From a virus: DNA of 64,000 bases. The stretch lies in the IMG/VR virus record IMGVR_UViG_3300024999_000030, positions 124,001 to 188,000 of that record, one strand, 5' to 3'. Shown piece after piece: positions 41,460 to 48,548 of the stretch (positions within the stretch are counted from its first letter, which is position 1; each line of letters starts with the position of its first letter). The notes beneath the pieces were generated by a model. It was not told the origin of the DNA, did not search any database, and saw nothing but the letters and a program-made list of their open reading frames with translations. The position numbers were made by a program, and so were the translations under genes.

Positions 41460-41565
41460 GAGTATTAAAATATACCCAGAGCGCCCAAGTTTGATCTGGG
41501 GTGTCCGTTATCACATAGTTCTTTGTTTCAGAAATACAAGCCTCCAGCCATTCACCAAACGTCAT
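41422..41565 (-). CDS. Trp microprotein, canonical
   Basis: 47 residues: M-T-F-G-E-W-L (A), D-T-P-D-Q-T-W-A-L-W-V-Y-F (B). Overlaps the next gene by 38 bases and is ATGA-coupled upstream. Confidence 0.7.
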   Translation of the reverse strand: MTFGEWLEACISETKNYVITDTPDQTWALWVYFNTHVNREVELESFY

Positions 41566-41681
41566 TTAAGATTACTCTTGAAAATATAATGAAAATATAT
41601 CCAGAGTGACCAAGTTTGATGTGGGGTGTCTATGTAATTCGTTCTTGAGACATAATTTTCTAACCATTGATTAAATGTCAT
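41562..41681 (-). CDS. Trp microprotein, canonical
   Basis: 39 residues: M-T-F-N-Q-W-L (A), D-T-P-H-Q-T-W-S-L-W-I-Y-F (B). Close paralog of 41422-41565. Confidence 0.7.
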   Translation of the reverse strand: MTFNQWLENYVSRTNYIDTPHQTWSLWIYFHYIFKSNLK

Positions 41682-41684
41682 ATT

Positions 41685-41834
41685 CTATTTCCGCCCCACA
41701 TTAAATCCCTCATATAGGGTCCAAAGCTTCCAGGTTCCACATATGGTTTTTCTAGCTAAATCAAAATTTATATTATTCCATTCACCATACCATTTATTTT
41801 CGCCAACTACTGTAATCCATTGATTAAATGTCAT
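41685..41834 (-). CDS. Trp microprotein, canonical
   Basis: 49 residues: M-T-F-N-Q-W-I (A), W-Y-G-E-W, C-G-T-W-K-L-W-T-L-Y (B). Confidence 0.7.
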   Translation of the reverse strand: MTFNQWITVVGENKWYGEWNNINFDLARKTICGTWKLWTLYEGFNVGRK

Positions 41835-41838
41835 AAGC

Positions 41839-41976
41839 TCACTTTTTAACGAGTTTATTAAGAATGATATAATTATACCAGGTCCAAGAAACAGGGATGC
41901 TGGATTTAATTACAACATACTTATCATATAAAGACTCACAATAAAGAAATAAGAAAAATAAGAGTAAAATTATCAT
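41839..41976 (-). CDS. Trp microprotein with signal/membrane helix
   Basis: 45 residues: hydrophobic N-terminal helix (2-12) followed by P-V-S-W-T-W-Y-N-Y (B). Suggests that some family members act in or across the membrane. Confidence 0.58.
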   Translation of the reverse strand: MIILLLFFLFLYCESLYDKYVVIKSSIPVSWTWYNYIILNKLVKK

Positions 41977-41981
41977 CAGTC

Positions 41982-42290
41982 TTAAAGTACCTTTACTGCT
42001 TCTATAAGTTTCTGTTTAATTTGTAGAAATTCCTCTTCATTGCTTTGATATTTAGAATTCATATAGCAAAGTAAATCAGAGGGGGAACCTAAATTATACT
42101 CGATGTTCCATTCCCAATCTTTACTGTCTGCCTTTAAGGTCAATTGAATTGCCGTATGCTGATGTTCCTCAATTTTACCATAAATTACTGAATCATCATC
42201 TAACATTAGATTATGCTTATAATAATAAGGAAGCTCAATATCTATTTCCTTTTGAATTGTGGTTTTCTCAGGTACTATAAATCTAGCCAT
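41982..42290 (-). CDS. Small acidic protein
   Basis: 102 residues from the ATG at 42290 (AAAGGAGAG upstream). Beta-rich then helical; contains D-W-E-W-N but no clear family motif. Confidence 0.62.
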   Translation of the reverse strand: MARFIVPEKTTIQKEIDIELPYYYKHNLMLDDDSVIYGKIEEHQHTAIQLTLKADSKDWEWNIEYNLGSPSDLLCYMNSKYQSNEEEFLQIKQKLIEAVKVL

Positions 42291-42303
42291 TTTTATCTCT
42301 CCT

Positions 42304-42459
42304 TTATCTTTCTGATCTATATTCTTCTGGCTCATCACTATCGTTTTTCTCTATAGATATATAATAGCCAGCCCGACAAAATATCTTATGAATGCAATTT
42401 TCACATGCCTGTTTATTATTGATAAGTTTAGTACAAATAGCATAAGTAATGTCTTTCAT
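42304..42459 (-). CDS. Tiny Cys-cluster protein
   Basis: 51 residues with C-x9-C-x2-C-x5-C, a probable single zinc site, and an acidic tail. It resembles a minimal version of the Cys-cluster family core. First gene after promoter 42467. Confidence 0.55.
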   Translation of the reverse strand: MKDITYAICTKLINNKQACENCIHKIFCRAGYYISIEKNDSDEPEEYRSER

Positions 42460-42466
42460 AGGTAAT

Positions 42467-42495
42467 AATATAAGATATAATCAATCAAAAATCAA
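42467..42495 (-). promoter_or_regulatory. sigma70-type promoter, minus strand (TTGATT-17-TATATT)
   Basis: Spacer 17; reads into 42459. Confidence 0.78.
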
Positions 42496-42503
42496 GGCAT
42501 AAT

Positions 42504-42650
42504 CTAAAATCTTGTCCTATGCCCGACTGACACAAGATATAATTGATATATGTTCCAATTCCATGTGATATTGATTTTCTCGGGTCTAATAACTAATTCG
42601 AGCCAATCATGAAAAGATATATCATAAAAGGATATTGTAGAGTTATTCAT
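42504..42650 (-). CDS. Trp microprotein, both motifs
   Basis: 48 residues: S-F-H-D-W-L (A), I-T-W-N-W-N-I-Y-Q-L-Y (B). Confidence 0.65.
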   Translation of the reverse strand: MNNSTISFYDISFHDWLELVIRPEKINITWNWNIYQLYLVSVGHRTRF

Positions 42651-42662
42651 TCTTTTGCCTCT

Positions 42663-42746
42663 TTAATAGAAGTTGACAAGATACCATTTAAATATATGCC
42701 AAGTTCTAAAAATACTGACTCCATTTTTATGTGTAGTATTCTTCAT
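42663..42746 (-). CDS. Short Trp microprotein
   Basis: 27 residues: S-I-F-R-T-W-H-I-F-K-W-Y. Confidence 0.5.
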   Translation of the reverse strand: MKNTTHKNGVSIFRTWHIFKWYLVNFY

Positions 42747-42760
42747 ATTAATCAACTATA

Positions 42761-42853
42761 TCATACCACATATGCATCCCAAGTCCATTTAATATTAAGA
42801 CTATCCCGTTTATTATGTTTCATAATTATATCACACCATTCTTTTATATGTTC
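42761..42853 (-). pseudogene. Trp microprotein lacking a start codon
   Basis: A 30-codon open frame with H-I-K-E-W-C (A) and I-K-W-T-W-D-A-Y (B) but no ATG/GTG/TTG before motif A; the frame is closed by a TGA just upstream. An internal ATG at 42823 would give 20 residues. Degenerate, or reached by frameshift from 42844-42972. Confidence 0.5.
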
Positions 42854-42972
42854 TCATGTTTTCTAATTGATATTTTATACCATTGAAACATATTCCAATT
42901 CCATTCAATATTTCTATTAGAGGGTGCTGTTAAAATTACTTTAAGCCATTCATTGAAAGAAGGGATTTTCAT
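42844..42972 (-). CDS. Trp microprotein, both motifs
   Basis: 42 residues: S-F-N-E-W-L (A), I-E-W-N-W-N-M-F-Q-W-Y (B). ATGA overlap with 42969. Confidence 0.66.
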   Translation of the reverse strand: MKIPSFNEWLKVILTAPSNRNIEWNWNMFQWYKISIRKHENI

Positions 42973-43094
42973 ATCAAGTTTTCTCCAATTATATAAGACT
43001 TATAGGTTCTATATAACGACCAAGTCCATTTTATAGGAATAATACCCCTATAAGAATCAACTCCGTTTACATTAAGCCATGTCTTATATGTCAT
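42969..43094 (-). CDS. Trp microprotein, both motifs
   Basis: 41 residues: M-T-Y-K-T-W-L (A), I-K-W-T-W-S-L-Y-R-T-Y (B). Confidence 0.65.
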   Translation of the reverse strand: MTYKTWLNVNGVDSYRGIIPIKWTWSLYRTYKSYIIGENLI

Positions 43095-43281
43095 CTTCTG
43101 AAATATAGACACCAGTACCTCCACAAACGGCACAATCCTCATTTAAGTAATCTTTACCAGTACCAGTGCAATTATCGCATTCTTTGGTAGTCCAGGTTCG
43201 CGTATCTGCACTAGTTTTCCAGTAATAATAAAAGCCCCATGTATCAGCTATTGCAGTGGCTATGATAAGAGTACCAATCCT
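43084..43281 (-). pseudogene. DnaJ-type zinc module fused to T-W motifs, no start codon
   Basis: A 65-codon open frame with A-D-T-W-G-F-Y, D-T-R-T-W-T, then two C-x2-C-x-G-T-G zinc modules (C-D-N-C and C-A-V-C) like those of DnaJ. It lacks a start codon and lies in the -1 frame relative to the end of the 43260-43418 gene, so it may be reached by slippage at AAA or be a remnant. Confidence 0.5.
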
Positions 43282-43418
43282 TTATGTCTATATTGTCGCC
43301 ATACATTTATAATATAGTAATTTTGTTTATCCATATAATATGATGAATAAGGTATGCCAATCATAAGTAATAATACACACAATAAAAGGAAATATTCTAA
43401 ACCATTCATCCAGCCCAT
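43260..43418 (-). CDS. Membrane-anchored Trp microprotein
   Basis: 52 residues from the ATG at 43418 (GGAGCGGCA upstream): hydrophobic helix (about 9-22), then Y-I-I-N-V-W-R-Q-Y-R. Confidence 0.55.
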   Translation of the reverse strand: MGWMNGLEYFLLLCVLLLMIGIPYSSYYMDKQNYYIINVWRQYRHKGLVLLS

Positions 43419-43437
43419 TGCCGCTCCATTAAATCCA

Positions 43438-43575
43438 TTAAAAATGAATCCATGTATATAGGCTCCACATTCTACGAATAGAGATAACTTGATATTTAGG
43501 AAGCCTATCAGTACCAAAATTCAATTGATACCACTTAGTTCTCTTATACTGTTCTAAATTTATCTTAGCCTTCAT
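43438..43575 (-). CDS. Trp microprotein
   Basis: 45 residues: K-W-Y-Q-L-N-F (A-like), S-I-R-R-M-W-S-L-Y-T-W (B). Confidence 0.6.
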   Translation of the reverse strand: MKAKINLEQYKRTKWYQLNFGTDRLPKYQVISIRRMWSLYTWIHF

Positions 43576-43583
43576 ATTACCTC

Positions 43584-43691
43584 TCATAGATAAAGCCATA
43601 CATAAAAAGCCCATACCTTACGAATGGATGTTTTTTCTGTAGGTTTATTATCACATAGCCATAGATTCAATAATTGTTTAAAGGTAACCAT
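43584..43691 (-). CDS. Trp microprotein
   Basis: 35 residues: T-F-K-Q-L-L-N-L-W-L (A-like), S-I-R-K-V-W-A-F-Y-V-W (B). AAGGAGATA upstream. Confidence 0.6.
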   Translation of the reverse strand: MVTFKQLLNLWLCDNKPTEKTSIRKVWAFYVWLYL

Positions 43692-43702
43692 GATATATCT
43701 CC

Positions 43703-43756
43703 TTATCCAAAAATTCTAAGCCATATGTATATACGCCATCTTCTATGAATAGACAT
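43703..43756 (-). CDS. Very short Trp microprotein
   Basis: 17 residues: S-I-H-R-R-W-R-I-Y-I-W-L. Motif B alone, with AGGAAAT upstream. Confidence 0.4.
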   Translation of the reverse strand: MSIHRRWRIYIWLRIFG

Positions 43757-43760
43757 AAAT

Positions 43761-43902
43761 TTATTTCCTAAAATAGGACACTCCATCTGTATGAAATCTT
43801 TGCCACATATACCATCCATATGTATCCCATGTCCAAGAGATAGAAATAGCTTTATTGCAAAGGGCGAATACACATACTAAGGAATTCTTTAAAAGTTAGC
43901 AT
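43761..43902 (-). pseudogene. Frameshifted Trp microprotein
   Basis: ATG at 43902 begins L-T-F-K-E-F-L (A), but this frame stops after 16 codons. The +1 frame continues without interruption through I-S-I-S-W-T-W-D-T-Y-G-W-Y (B) to a stop at 43761. A single-base indel or a programmed shift near 43865 would join them. Confidence 0.55.
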
Positions 43903-43903
43903 T

Positions 43904-44374
43904 CTATCTCTTCATCTCTAAAAGAGCGGCTAGTTCCAAGAAAGTAAGGATACTGGTTTCATTCATATTAGTATTCATCATAATATCACAATCTATAAGG
44001 ATATAAGTTCCCCGAGAAGCATCAGTATATAGATTAGTATTAGGAATGGCATCTTTTAGTATTCTAGTTTTACTCCATGGGCACTCAGAACAATTTAATA
44101 TATTATTATCCGTAAGTATACAAGTCGGATTCTTTATATCATTATGCCGAGTAATACTTCCACGTGCAGCTCTCCATTTATGATCTGGATTAACTATTTC
44201 TTCTGCTTGTTTAAAGTGTTTAATATACTGTCTATTGATGTTATTAAGAGAATTACACCACTCTTCCCCTTTGTTTTCTTCAGTTACACATGATTCAAAG
44301 TCGCGTATGTATGAATGTATACGGTAGAGGGTTGAGTCGATAATGTAAGATTTATGTGTTGACTGTTCGCTCAT
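43904..44374 (-). CDS. Cys-cluster protein, paralog family
   Basis: 156 residues, first gene of the minus-strand array. Core N-C-S-E-C-P-W, another Cys later, and terminal helix T-F-L-E-L-A-A-L-L-E. Longer N-terminus than its relatives. Confidence 0.65.
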   Translation of the reverse strand: MSEQSTHKSYIIDSTLYRIHSYIRDFESCVTEENKGEEWCNSLNNINRQYIKHFKQAEEIVNPDHKWRAARGSITRHNDIKNPTCILTDNNILNCSECPWSKTRILKDAIPNTNLYTDASRGTYILIDCDIMMNTNMNETSILTFLELAALLEMKR

Positions 44375-44389
44375 TATGGCCTCACTATC

Positions 44390-44418
44390 AATATAATTTG
44401 AACGTTGTTAATTGTCAA
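44390..44418 (-). promoter_or_regulatory. sigma70-type promoter, minus strand (TTGACA-17-TATATT)
   Basis: Perfect -35, spacer 17. Right-most promoter of this class in the window; it launches the minus-strand array. Confidence 0.85.
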
Positions 44419-44574
44419 GTAAGAGTCGATGATAATTAAATAAGGATAATAATGGGGCCGCCGTTAAGAGGATACTGTATAGGATTGATATGGGTATTGT
44501 ATGGATATTGGGTATTTAAACAGGAGGTTATAAAGAGATCGGTGTAATAATGTAAAGGCTTATGAATACTGAAT

Positions 44575-44889
44575 AAGTGAGTCATTTATGACACAGTATA
44601 ATAATAAGATAAGTGAAATAATATAGAGAGGAGTTAGGAGAGAGTTAGGAGAGAGATACTGAGTTGTGTCTACAAAAATGACACATGTGACTTAAATGAC
44701 ACACTGGCGTATAATAGATAAGTGAAATTTATAATGAAATGACATTAAGATAACTATTAGATACTGGTAAAAGTGAGTCATTTATGACACACTTTACTAA
44801 TAGTATGAGCGGTTAAGTGCGATAATATGAGATAATATGAAGAATATATACTGATAATCAACATGTGACAAAAATGACTCACTTTCACT
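44575..44889. repeat. Iterated palindromic TGTCAT/ATGACA repeats (possible origin or control region)
   Basis: Four units about 95 bases apart at 44575, 44664, 44771 and 44861 each carry AGTGAGTCATTTATGACACA or a close variant (TGACAAAAATGACTCACTTT). The core is an inverted repeat, TGTCAT...ATGACA. The 44419-45032 stretch has no credible gene and separates divergent arms, a setting typical of iteron origins or a regulator-bound switch. Confidence 0.6.
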
Positions 44890-45032
44890 TAAGTTGTGAA
44901 AATACTACCCCCCAGACAATAAGAGTCTGAGGTAATATCAGTATCTCCCCGCCCTAAGTCTAAGCCAAGCATCAAGCGACTTACACTTGTAAAGAGTTTG
45001 GCCAGTATCAAAGTATAGCGTGACGCTGTGTC

Positions 45033-45086
45033 ATGCTAGATACTGGCGCGAGTGTAAGAGACTTAGATACTGGCCAAAGGAGTTAA
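45033..45086 (+). CDS. Possible leader peptide
   Basis: 17 codons ending three bases before the 45089 start, encoding two D-T-G units from two GATACTGG octamers. It could couple translation to the next gene, or be incidental. Confidence 0.3.
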   Translation: MLDTGASVRDLDTGQRS

Positions 45087-45088
45087 AG

Positions 45089-45481
45089 ATGGCTAACATC
45101 TTGAGCATGAAGGGCTTGGGCGTCAAGGTTACCGTCAAGGTAATCAAGAAGCACAAGTTCGTGGACGGTTCTCCCGAGCTGTCCCACAAGGGCGAGTACA
45201 CTCTCACCCTGTCGGCGGGGTCCAAGTCCGTCTCTACTAAGTGCGTGGGGACGGGCGAGTTGTTCGCCAAGTGCTACGCCATGATGAGCGTGCACTTCCC
45301 CAAGAGCTATGCTAAGTTCCAGGCCATCAGCAAGGTGGAGAAGGCCGCGAACAAGGCGAAGGCGAAGGCGAACCACAAGGCGAAGAAGGCGGCGGCCAGC
45401 GGCGTGGACTTGAAGAGCCTCGCCGCACTCCTCAACCGGGCGAAGAAGGGCAACGGTAAGATGCTGGCCCTGTTCCTCTAA
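45089..45481 (+). CDS. Basic protein with Lys/Ala tail (paralog of 56703)
   Basis: 130 residues from the ATG at 45089 (AAAGGAG upstream). The N-terminal 85 residues form a beta/alpha domain (K-G-L-G-V-K, G-S-P-E, G-T-G-E-L-F-A-K). The C-terminus is Lys/Ala-rich like a histone H1 tail and ends in L-A-L-F-L. GC-rich, strongly biased codons suggest high expression. A DNA-binding or condensing role is plausible but unproven. Confidence 0.72.
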   Translation: MANILSMKGLGVKVTVKVIKKHKFVDGSPELSHKGEYTLTLSAGSKSVSTKCVGTGELFAKCYAMMSVHFPKSYAKFQAISKVEKAANKAKAKANHKAKKAAASGVDLKSLAALLNRAKKGNGKMLALFL

Positions 45482-45482
45482 G

Positions 45483-45570
45483 CCAGTATCTCATCATCTT
45501 TCCAGTATCTTATTATAGATACTGACACAATCTAAAGTAACTCATGGGTGGGTTAGTATAATACTAACCC
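45483..45570 (+). promoter_or_regulatory. Hairpin cluster after the basic-protein gene
   Basis: Two CCAGTATCT octamers face a downstream AGATACTG, and a perfect palindrome GGGTTAGTAT-A-ATACTAACCC lies at 45550-45570. No T tract follows, so these are hairpins or processing/operator sites rather than standard terminators. Confidence 0.4.
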
Positions 45571-45659
45571 TCTCTGGTCAGTATTCTCCCACCTGCGCGT
45601 GGTACTGACTGCTGATAGATACTGGTCTATCACAACGGGAGAAGATAAGGAGGAGTAAG

Positions 45660-45830
45660 ATGGGACAAGCTAGACAAAGGGGAACCCGGGAACAGCGTGT
45701 CGAACAAGCCCAAGGCCGCAAAGTCGGGGTGCCGGTTAACCTCACGGCACAGCTCCAGCGTAACTTCAGTAACAAAAGGAGTTTCCGTGAGTCGTTGTTC
45801 ACTCGGCTCACTCGTCTCTTTCGCTCTTAA
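45660..45830 (+). CDS. Small basic protein (RGTREQR type)
   Basis: 56 residues with AAGGAGGAG upstream. Begins M-G-Q-A-R-Q-R-G-T-R-E-Q-R, a pattern found in small phage/bacterial proteins of unknown role, and ends in an Arg-rich helix. Confidence 0.6.
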   Translation: MGQARQRGTREQRVEQAQGRKVGVPVNLTAQLQRNFSNKRSFRESLFTRLTRLFRS

Positions 45831-46006
45831 GGGGCAGCATCTCAATCATCTGCCTTGACCTCAGTACGTTGAAGTGCTCTGAGGCTAAGTAGGACTAGGA
45901 CTCTCTTATAGTAGAGCCAGCCTACCCCCAAATATAGCCAGTATCCAGAGCTGGTCGATCAGTATCTTAATTACTTAGATATTGGTCGGCCATAATGTGG
46001 GTACTG

Positions 46007-46240
46007 TATATAGTGGTGTGTGTTTGAACCATACCACATATAGACAGAAAGATGGGTTTTGAGAAAAATGAGATCTAATACCTATAGTTAGTTAGTATCT
46101 CATTGTATAATACTGGCGCTATAATTAAGTATGTCTATATGTAGTGGTGTTAGTAAAGACCATACCACATATAGACAGAAAGATGGGTTTTGAGAAAAAA
46201 CAGTTGTGGTGTGTTATAAAGACACTACCACATATAGTAG
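46007..46240 (+). repeat. Three copies of a hairpin-plus-tail repeat
   Basis: CATACCACATATAGACAGAA and the next 18 bases occur almost exactly at 46030-46067 and 46161-46199, each preceded by TAGTGGTGT that pairs with ACCACATA. A third, tailless copy is at 46203-46237. The gene-free 45831-46317 stretch holds these and several GATACTGG-like sites; nothing else is seen. Confidence 0.65.
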
Positions 46241-46317
46241 TGTAACATAACAGCGCCAGTAATAAAGATACTAGCTAAACCATATGATACTGGATAAACC
46301 AACGGAGGGAAACCACA

Positions 46318-46716
46318 ATGGCTTATCATAAGTCTCAACGCCGCAATCTCAAACCTACAACCATCAGACAGTATCATTATGCTGTAAGCCGGCTTCTCAA
46401 TGCTTGCCCTCCCAATCTTCTCATACAAGTTATGAAAATGATTCGGGCAGGAGCAAAGACTTACCCAGTGTCTAAGATTCAATCTTTCATGGCCGGTAGT
46501 GGATTCTACATGTATTCACGAGAGATTAACAAAGCCATCAACGCTATGCAATGGGGATTATGCCCGCCTCAATATCGCATCTCCAAGAATAATCGCTGGT
46601 ATTTGGATACATTCCCTCAAGAGCCTGGACCGGTTGCTTATGCTGCCATGGAAACGGTCAGTATCAATCATCCAATTACTGCCCCCACACTTCAACCTGC
46701 CATGAACATTGTGTAA
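46318..46716 (+). CDS. Hypothetical basic protein
   Basis: 132 residues with GGAGGGAAA upstream. Basic helical first half, aromatic/Pro-rich second half. Isolated between repeat-rich gaps. Confidence 0.6.
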   Translation: MAYHKSQRRNLKPTTIRQYHYAVSRLLNACPPNLLIQVMKMIRAGAKTYPVSKIQSFMAGSGFYMYSREINKAINAMQWGLCPPQYRISKNNRWYLDTFPQEPGPVAYAAMETVSINHPITAPTLQPAMNIV

Positions 46717-46972
46717 ATAAAGATACTGGTCTGTAATTCTACCAGTATCTTACCTTCGCCGCCTAGTTACTTTGCATAGTGCAGGGAAACTTCGGCGCGA
46801 TCATAGGCTAATACAAGGAGGACAATATGGATTACGGGTAGCTAAGCTCAAACCTTAATTCAGTGTCTAGAGATGGCGGTCAGTATCGTCCAGTACAAAT
46901 GATTATAAACACTGGGATACTGGCCGTCACACTGTAGATACTGGACAAAACTTTCAATAGGAGGAGGCTACA

Positions 46973-47179
46973 ATGGCCTACACACTATATAATCCACCGA
47001 CTAAGTGGTGGAAAAGGCAACACAGTATCACAATAACTATCTGGCCTAAGTGGTTAGCTCAGAAGCTTTGCAATCACTCTGCACCTAAACCTTCATGGAT
47101 TACTTCAAACACTTGCTACTCTTGCCCGGACTGTTACACTCTTATGATTCCTCCAGGAGCAGTCACCACGAAGGAATAG
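46973..47179 (+). CDS. Small Trp/His-rich protein
   Basis: 68 residues with AGGAGGAGG upstream. K-W-W-K-R and P-K-W-L near the N-terminus; C-Y-S-C-P-D-C near the C-terminus suggests a zinc knuckle. Between 46717 and 46972 there are only octamer repeats and a four-codon ORF. Confidence 0.58.
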   Translation: MAYTLYNPPTKWWKRQHSITITIWPKWLAQKLCNHSAPKPSWITSNTCYSCPDCYTLMIPPGAVTTKE

Positions 47180-47194
47180 GGAGCGAGGTGAACG

Positions 47195-47719
47195 ATGAAC
47201 GAGCAACCCAATAGTTCCATCTCAATCGTCCGTTACTCCAGAGATGGCTTCGTGGCTAAACGGCAGTCCAAACATATGTATAATGTTTGGCATGAGCTGT
47301 TTAAGTTTAATAGCCATGACATGCCAGAACATCTTCGTGGTGTCAGCGTAGAAGCACACCATAAGATCGTCCCTTTCTATCGTGAACACCTCGCTGATTT
47401 TAACTGGGGCATCTGGGTATTCATAGAGGGACACGATAACATGATGTCTCTCAATCATCTGCACGGTCAAGATAGGATGGGGCTTAAGCGTTGGACTGCT
47501 GTAATTCCCAGTAACACAGAGGTTTACGGTGTGGGGTGGGATGTCATTGTCTCTATTAGTGATTTCATTCCACAGATGTTCGGCTGCTTCATACCCAAAC
47601 GAAACATTCCTCTCATCACGGATATCAAGTGTGACGATGAATGTGATGTGGAGTTAGAGCTAGAGAGGTATGACTGGGAGCGTGAAGAAGAGAATCGCAT
47701 GCTCCGTTGTGGGTATTAG
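47195..47719 (+). CDS. Hypothetical protein
   Basis: 174 residues with GGGAGCGAGG upstream. Mixed fold; acidic E-L-E-L-E-R-Y-D-W-E-R-E-E-E-N C-terminal helix. No family recognised. Confidence 0.65.
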   Translation: MNEQPNSSISIVRYSRDGFVAKRQSKHMYNVWHELFKFNSHDMPEHLRGVSVEAHHKIVPFYREHLADFNWGIWVFIEGHDNMMSLNHLHGQDRMGLKRWTAVIPSNTEVYGVGWDVIVSISDFIPQMFGCFIPKRNIPLITDIKCDDECDVELELERYDWEREEENRMLRCGY

Positions 47720-47736
47720 AAAGGAGGTGTCTTAAG

Positions 47737-47946
47737 TTGCCAGTCTTCATCGTTCAACAACTCGAAGGCGTCCACTGGTTTGATTCCGGTGATCATGGGG
47801 CCTGTCTGACGCGAATCCTTTCCAGCCAGAGAGAGGGGCTGGAGTTTGCGAGGGATGTTACCAGACGAACACAATTCGAAACCCGAGTAGTGGAGACAGA
47901 CAAAAACCGAATTGTTTACAACGTCTGGTCTCCGCACGCTCCATAA
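47737..47946 (+). CDS. Small hypothetical protein (TTG start)
   Basis: 69 residues from the TTG at 47737, selected because AAAGGAGGTG lies just upstream. Alpha/beta, no known motif. Confidence 0.55.
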   Translation: MPVFIVQQLEGVHWFDSGDHGACLTRILSSQREGLEFARDVTRRTQFETRVVETDKNRIVYNVWSPHAP

Positions 47947-47962
47947 CAATCCGTTCTTCACA

Positions 47963-47988
47963 GAGTACTCCTGTTAAAGGGAGTACTC
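47963..47988 (+). terminator. Hairpin, probable terminator
   Basis: Perfect stem GAGTACTCC / GGAGTACTC with a TGTTAAAG loop; no clear T tract, so termination is uncertain. Confidence 0.45.
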
Positions 47989-48081
47989 AATCCCGTCAAT
48001 GTATACTAGCTGGTGGGACGGGGTAAGAGCACAATATATAGTAGTGCTCAGGCTAGTATGCCACAACATATAGGAGAACAC

Positions 48082-48132
48082 ATGAACATCAGTCGGCGTA
48101 AGAGGGGTTACATAAATCAGAGAGGAGGATAA
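48082..48132 (+). CDS. Possible leader microprotein
   Basis: 16 residues, strongly basic, with AGGAGAACAC upstream; its last codons form the ribosome binding site for 48135. Confidence 0.35.
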   Translation: MNISRRKRGYINQRGG

Positions 48133-48134
48133 CA

Positions 48135-48344
48135 ATGAATAGGGCTGATGTCCTCTTGATACTGGACGAAAAGTTTGCCAAGAAGGTGACGGATGAATAC
48201 AAGAAACGCACTGGATACAGTAATGTAATCGGTAGCGTTTCTAGCAATATGAAAGTCTTTATCCCCATCATTAAAGATATTCTTGATGATGGGCTTCGTG
48301 TACAAGAAGAAAACGAAAGAGAGGTGCGACATGATAAAAGTTGA
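48135..48344 (+). CDS. Small hypothetical protein
   Basis: 69 residues with AGGAGGATAA upstream; charged, helical. Overlaps the next gene by 14 bases. Confidence 0.6.
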   Translation: MNRADVLLILDEKFAKKVTDEYKKRTGYSNVIGSVSSNMKVFIPIIKDILDDGLRVQEENEREVRHDKS

Positions 48345-48534
48345 ACCGATGGAACCGCTGGACACAGAAAACTACGCCGTGCCCTTGAATCCTTTTCATC
48401 AAGACATATACAGTATGGGGACGACGCTGGGGACAAACGTGACGGTGATGTACGGAAATCATACTCACACTCATCAACCTTACATCATCGTTGTTAACCT
48501 GGATACTGGCGAACGAATCAAGATCGCTTTCTGA
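48331..48534 (+). CDS. Small hypothetical protein
   Basis: 67 residues from the ATG at 48331 (GAGAGGTGCG upstream). Contains H-T-H-T-H and a beta-rich end. Confidence 0.58.
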   Translation: MIKVEPMEPLDTENYAVPLNPFHQDIYSMGTTLGTNVTVMYGNHTHTHQPYIIVVNLDTGERIKIAF

Positions 48535-48548
48535 AAGGGAGGTGTGTC

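Noticed and set aside
46007-46240. CRISPR array
   Set aside because: Only two full repeats with unequal spacers and an internal hairpin pairing partner; no cas genes in the window.
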